NCBI GenBank assembly: GCA_030847615.1
Contig: JAUMIR010000003.1
Location: forward strand, 69,388,001 to 69,452,000
DNA length: 64,000 nucleotides
Reading direction: 5' to 3'
Source of the DNA: Gambelia wislizenii
Taxonomy: Eukaryota; Chordata; Lepidosauria; Squamata; Crotaphytidae
Part shown: positions 60,153 to 64,000 of the stretch, one piece after another
Layout: the number at the start of each line of letters is the position of its first letter
How positions within the stretch are numbered: position 1 is the first letter of the stretch
Translations under genes and position numbers: made by a program
Notes under the pieces: model-generated
The model's input: the letters and a program-made list of their open reading frames with translations, nothing else
What the model was told of the DNA's origin: nothing
The model's database searches: none

Positions 60153-60638
60153 CTAGTGACTCTCGGAGCCCATGGCTGTGTTCCACTTCTCCTGCTCTTC
60201 CTGGGGAAGTTTTAGGAGATCCTGAAAACTTGCAGGCTCCTCTGCCATGACATTGCACAGCCTGGCTTCCTGAACAACAAATCTGTCAGGAGCCTTTCTG
60301 ACCATCGTTGACCTTCTGGGGATGAGCACCCTAGTTCTGCCTGACTCATCCTTACTTGCACTGCTGCTGCTTTCTCTCCCTGTGTCAGGCTCAATGCTTC
60401 TTTGTGGTGGTGTGTGTGTTGGAGTGGCATGGAAAGTGTCAGGCTTTTCTTCCTGTGTCTCCCCTTCATCATCAGGCATTGCCACCCCTCCATTTGTAGG
60501 ACTTTTGGGAATTGTTGGCACATCCCTCCCCAAGGGAACAAAAACCTCCTGATTGCAATGCAGTCTGTCCCACTCTGACTGCATTTCAAAGTTTGCACTC
60601 CTGGAGAATGTAACCTTTCCAGGATGGAGAGAAAACAC
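60153..60638 (-). pseudogene. Copia linker between integrase and RT
   Basis: An open frame of 161 codons reads FSLHPGKVTFSRSANFEMQS, then an acidic Ser/Thr/Pro-rich stretch and RRSTMVRKAPDRFVVQEARL, then EEPASFQDLLKLPQEEQEKW. This is the variable spacer and the conserved 'EP.s..e.l' lead-in to copia RT. It is preserved as an open frame but cut off by frameshifts on both sides. Confidence 0.75.
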
Positions 60639-60871
60639 GTATTTATTACCTCATAGCCTAGGAAACACAGCCGCCTGGTTTTAGGCTGCCCAGGCTTCCT
60701 TAGGCCTGGTGAATCAGTACATTTGCATACTGTCCAAAAATCCTCAGGTGCTTGAGGTTTCGTACTCTACCATACAATAGACAACATGGGGTCTTGTTGA
60801 CTCTAGACATCCAGTCTATTTAAATGGTAAGCAGCAGTCTTCACTGCCTCCCTCCACAGCCCAGCTGGGGC

Positions 60872-61548
60872 TTATGCATCTTCCATCATGCACTCCATTA
60901 TGCACTTTAACATCCCAATTTTCCTTTCTGCAAGCCCATCCTCCCCTGGAGATGCTGGGTTTGTGGTCTTGTGTCTAATACCCCTCCTACACATCCAGGT
61001 CTGTAGATTGTTGGATAAGAATTCCCCTCCCCTATCCATCACCAGACTGGAAACCTTATGAGAAGGAAATTTGTGTTCCATTGCATTCACCCACTCACGT
61101 AATCTGTCTGCAGCCTGACTTTTCTCCTTCAGTAAGTATACGTAGGTGTACCTAGTGTGTCTGTCCACTATCACAAATAAACAGTGGTTACCCCTTTCAG
61201 TGGGCTTATAGGGGCCTGCTAAATCAGCATGGACAACTTCAAAGGGTCTCTTGGTGACACACTGGGTCTTTTGGCAATAGAGAAAGCCTTCACCTTAACT
61301 TTCCTGCACATAGCATGTTCTAAGAATCTTGGGCAGTGTTTCATGCTTAAACCAGAGCACTCTTTTGCTAGCTCCTTTAACCTTCTGTAACTAGCATGGC
61401 CCATTAGCCTGTGGTAGTAATGAACACACTTATCATGTAGGGGCACATTGTCTGCAGGGTTCACATTTGCCACCTTCCCTTTAGGCAACATGCAATACAA
61501 CCCATGTTTCTTTATCCCTTTTTCACAGACATTATTCATGTTATTCAT
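60872..61548 (-). pseudogene. Copia integrase
   Basis: The pre-integrase zinc region reads HYYHRLMGHASYRRLKEL followed by HCPRFLEHAMCRK, an HHCC finger. The core then gives FEVVHADLAGPYK (first Asp, in a shifted frame near 61229), LVMDRGGEF (second Asp) and DGLAERKIGM (Glu). The D-D-E set is therefore intact, but at least one frameshift lies between 61219 and 61174. Confidence 0.85.
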
Positions 61549-61785
61549 GCTTTTTCTGTTATTGTACAGTGTTCCCCCTCAAATATCACTTTATAACCAT
61601 CAGTAGTCATTTGGGACACACTCAATATACAATTCTCCAGTTCACTAACACATAACACATTTTCAAAATCTTTACCAAAGATGGTATATATGCAGTGCCC
61701 ATTTTCTGCACCTTGCAGGGAGCACCATCTGCAAGGGTAATACTGGTTATAGAATCATTTTTTAACATTGCTTAAAAGCTTTACA

Positions 61786-61830
61786 TCATTTACCATATTG
61801 TGTGTCGCCCCACTATCAAGTAACCAAATT
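61786..61830 (-). pseudogene. Copia aspartic protease active-site remnant
   Basis: GRIWLLDSGATHNMV is readable on the - strand, the active-site signature of copia proteases (DSG at 61817-61809). The frame is short and broken on both sides, so no enzyme could be made. Confidence 0.8.
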
Positions 61831-61929
61831 CTTCCCTCAGTACCATCAGGATGGTGCTTTGCTACCAAGACATGGCTTGCAGCCTAAGAGGATACACCCC
61901 TCCTTTGCCCTGTAGCTGTGCCACCTCTC

Positions 61930-62673
61930 CTGTCTGGTGCAGACATCTTATAGTCCTTCTGAAAATGTCCAGGCTTTTTGCATCTCAAACAGCGTTACAT
62001 GTAGCTGCAAGCTCCCTCCTCCACATCAGATGCCTCCAGGTGTGTTTCAGTGCTCTCCCGATTGTGTCTGGTAATTTGTGGCTGTTTATTCCCCTCCATC
62101 CGGGAATCAAAATGCTTGCGTTGGACCTCTTCCAGAATACACCCAGCTACCAGGTCTACAGACAAATCATGCTCCCTGGTGGTCTGCAGACTGTACATTA
62201 GGAAATCCCATTCCTTGGGCAAACTGCCCAATAAAATAAAACATTTATGGGCTTCTGGAATGTCCACCACTCTATTGGCCTCCTCTTGAAAAAGCTGCCT
62301 CATTTCCTCCAAATGGGCTTTCATGCAGCCTCCAGTAGACAGCTTTGTGTTATAAAGTCTCTTACTCTATATCATCTTTGAGAGGCAGGATGAATTCTGA
62401 TGAACCATTTTCAAAGCTGTCCACAGCTAAAAGGCTGTCTTTGCTGGGGCCGCATGTATTAACTGGGAGAGGCTGAGCGATAGCAGCTCTAGCCTTCTGG
62501 TCTGCTAGTCTGAATGTTGCTTTTTCATCTTCTGAACCGTCTGGGATCACACTTTCATTCTCCAAAACGTGCCACAAATTGTCCTTAATTAATAAAGCCT
62601 CCATATATAAACTCCAGGCTGGATAATTTCGATCAGTCAATTTCTCAAAACTAATGTGGCTAGTATCTGCCAT
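61930..62673 (-). pseudogene. Copia Gag with altered zinc knuckle
   Basis: Starts at Met 62673 with FEKLTDRNYPAWSLYMEALL, the typical copia Gag N-terminus. After a frameshift it continues FQEEANRVVDIPEAHKCFIL and HDLSVDLVAGCILEEVQRKH. A stop precedes the knuckle at 61991-61950, which reads CLRCKKPGHFQKDY: the fourth ligand of C-x2-C-x4-H-x4-C is Tyr. Gag packages the RNA into particles; this copy cannot. Confidence 0.88.
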
Positions 62674-62877
62674 TGTGCTGTCTGAATAAAAAAAATTCTC
62701 CAGCTATGAAACACAAACAGCTGGCAGCTGGCAGCTCTTCAAGGCTGCTTGAAGATAGCTCTAACACAGAGCTTGGCTGAAACTTAACTGTTTCACAGTC
62801 AACTAGCCAAAAACACTGAAAACAAAAAGATTCTGGGAACATTTCAGGGTGCAGTTTATCTAATCTGAGATCTATCA

Positions 62878-62892
62878 GCTGGGCCCATAACC
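62878..62892 (-). other. Copia primer-binding site, initiator tRNA anticodon arm
   Basis: On the - strand GGTTATGGGCCCAGC starts two bases after the 5' LTR. It is the complement of GCTGGGCCCATAACC, the anticodon stem-loop of vertebrate initiator tRNA-Met. Copia-type elements prime from this internal half of the tRNA rather than its 3' end. Confidence 0.9.
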
Positions 62893-62894
62893 AC

Positions 62895-63288
62895 TGTCAG
62901 GGGATGATAGGGCACTCAATCCCTGGCAGAAGCAAAAAAAGTATCTCAGCAGACTTAGTAGCAACCCGTTCCCAAGAATACTCACACACAGAGTGTTTCA
63001 TGTCCAAATAAGCAGGAGGCACTTTTATCTTCAAAGTCGAACAGTTGTAATATGTACAAATATTTACAATTGAAGGACGGACTGCTTCACCAGACATCAG
63101 CATGCACAAGAAGAAGAGAAGGAAGTGAGCTCTGTTCTGAGCTCTCATATATATATTTACAGGACATTGCCCTCTAGTGGCCTGACTAGGCATGACTTGG
63201 TAGTTCATGGAGTCAGCCGTTATGACTCAGCATGATTCTGCAGTTGCTTGGCCATTTTATAATGGAGTTCAGTCTCTAACTCCTGACA
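62895..63288 (-). repeat. 5' LTR of the copia element
   Basis: 394 bp, TG...CA ends, same sequence as the left LTR apart from scattered changes. The ACAAG duplication follows directly. Confidence 0.95.
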
Positions 63289-63792
63289 ACAAGTACATAT
63301 ATGCCATTCCTTGCTGGAAATGATGGGGTGGGGGAGTGCAAATGCAATTATAAGCTTTAAGGACAGAACAGGGTGTTTTTTTCTCTGCAAAGCTTGGCCC
63401 TGAAGCAGAAAAGTATCATTTAAAAGCATCACTTAGGGTGCTTTCACAATACTCTAAAAATATTACCCATCTTCACTTAGTTTTTCTTGCCAAAACTAAC
63501 TTAAACATAAACATTTTGAGCTACCCTGGTTTACGTGGAGATAGTACCATTTCTCCCTATTTAGTTTAGGAACCATTCAGGTAATTGATTCCACATTTTA
63601 TAAGGTCAAATGAATTACAAAGCCATCAAATAAGTACAACATCATGAATAATTTGGTTCTGGATTTGGTACTATGTCTCTTTGTTTATAGCCATAGCATT
63701 TTGGACTGATGCACGTGTACTGATATCCCAAGACTGATTACTGAGTAACAAATCAGATTTGTATTGGTTCTAGATTTTCAGACAACACTGTT

Positions 63793-63972
63793 ATAGTGTT
63801 ACTATTCCACTTTATTTGTTATGGCTGCCTCCTGTTGAATCCTGGGATTTGTAGTTTAGGGAGGGGCATTTAGAACTCTCAGCCAGAGAGCTCTTAGGCC
63901 TCACTAAACTACAAACCCCAGAATTCCATAGCAGGAAGCCAGAGCAATTAAAGTGGAATAGTAACACTATTA
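63793..63972. mobile_element. Palindromic MITE (hAT-like)
   Basis: Left 'tagtgttactattccacttt' and right 'aaagtggaatagtaacacta' are near-perfect inverses. The inner 'cctgggatttgtagttta' and 'taaactacaaaccccag' also pair, leaving a short loop. Core shared with 22373. Confidence 0.8.
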
Positions 63973-64000
63973 CTGAAAATCTATTTAATAAAAATGTTTT

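Larger units (their letters stand above)
57797..63288 (-). mobile_element. Complete Ty1/copia LTR retrotransposon
   Basis: 5,492 bp bounded by two LTRs that begin TGTCAGGGG and end CTCCTGACA, with the 5-bp duplication ACAAG at 57792-57796 and 63289-63293. Read on the - strand the order is LTR, primer site, Gag with knuckle, protease, integrase, reverse transcriptase, RNase H, polypurine tract, LTR. Integrase before RT is the copia order. A hAT MITE (58624-58998) has since split the RNase H region. Coding is broken by stops and shifts. Confidence 0.95.
56698..64000 (-). other. PPP2R3A: PPP2R3A last intron (part)
   Basis: No further exon of the gene is found up to the window edge. The intron is mainly a copia element inserted in a SINE. 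56698-57584 and 63294-63792 hold nothing I recognise. Confidence 0.6.

Noticed and set aside
62878..62892. Possible tRNA-Met gene fragment
   Set aside because: Only the anticodon arm is present and it sits two bases from an LTR, so it is a primer-binding site.

Overview
The window is nuclear DNA of a vertebrate, almost certainly a squamate reptile (lizard or snake). Its repeats point that way: CR1 LINE ends, RTE/BovB pieces, L1, L2/CR1-like LINE tails, SINEs with a 5S-rRNA-derived head, DIRS tyrosine-recombinase retrotransposons, a Ty1/copia element, Helitron-like ends, and many short DNA transposons of hAT and TcMar-Tigger type. The species cannot be named from the sequence.

Only two host genes can be supported, and they are convergent. 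MSL2 lies on the + strand: its large second exon (14794-16373) carries most of the RING finger and the C-terminal CXC domain, followed by about 2.6 kb of repeat-free probable 3' UTR. Its first exon lies left of the window, so bases 1-14793 are intron 1. At the right, a short last coding exon on the - strand (56601-56697) has a good splice acceptor and encodes an acidic tail that I assign to PPP2R3A (PP2A B'' subunit PR72/PR130). These two genes are also tail-to-tail neighbours in human. The DNA right of 56697 is then PPP2R3A intron.

The roughly 37 kb between the two genes, and much of both introns, is layered transposable elements. At 19.1-25.2 kb two BovB copies are split by a Tigger-like element (itself split by a Helitron), an L1-type tail with target-site duplication, an L2-like tail with another Helitron, a CR1 end, a palindromic MITE and a 5S-SINE. 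At 27.9-35.7 kb two different DIRS elements lie head to tail, the first invaded by a 403-bp near-perfect foldback. At 44.3-49.3 kb a CR1 fragment holds a 787-bp unclassified insertion with an exact 14-bp duplication, and an L1 is split by a Helitron carrying a C-rich satellite and by a 1.6-kb CR1 with reverse transcriptase. At 57.8-63.3 kb a complete copia element has both LTRs, a 5-bp duplication, a primer site matching the initiator-tRNA anticodon arm, and an inserted hAT MITE with an 8-bp duplication.

All transposon proteins seen are broken (stops, frameshifts or lost catalytic residues). I found no new gene system. The least explained structure is the 787-bp insertion at 44763-45549.
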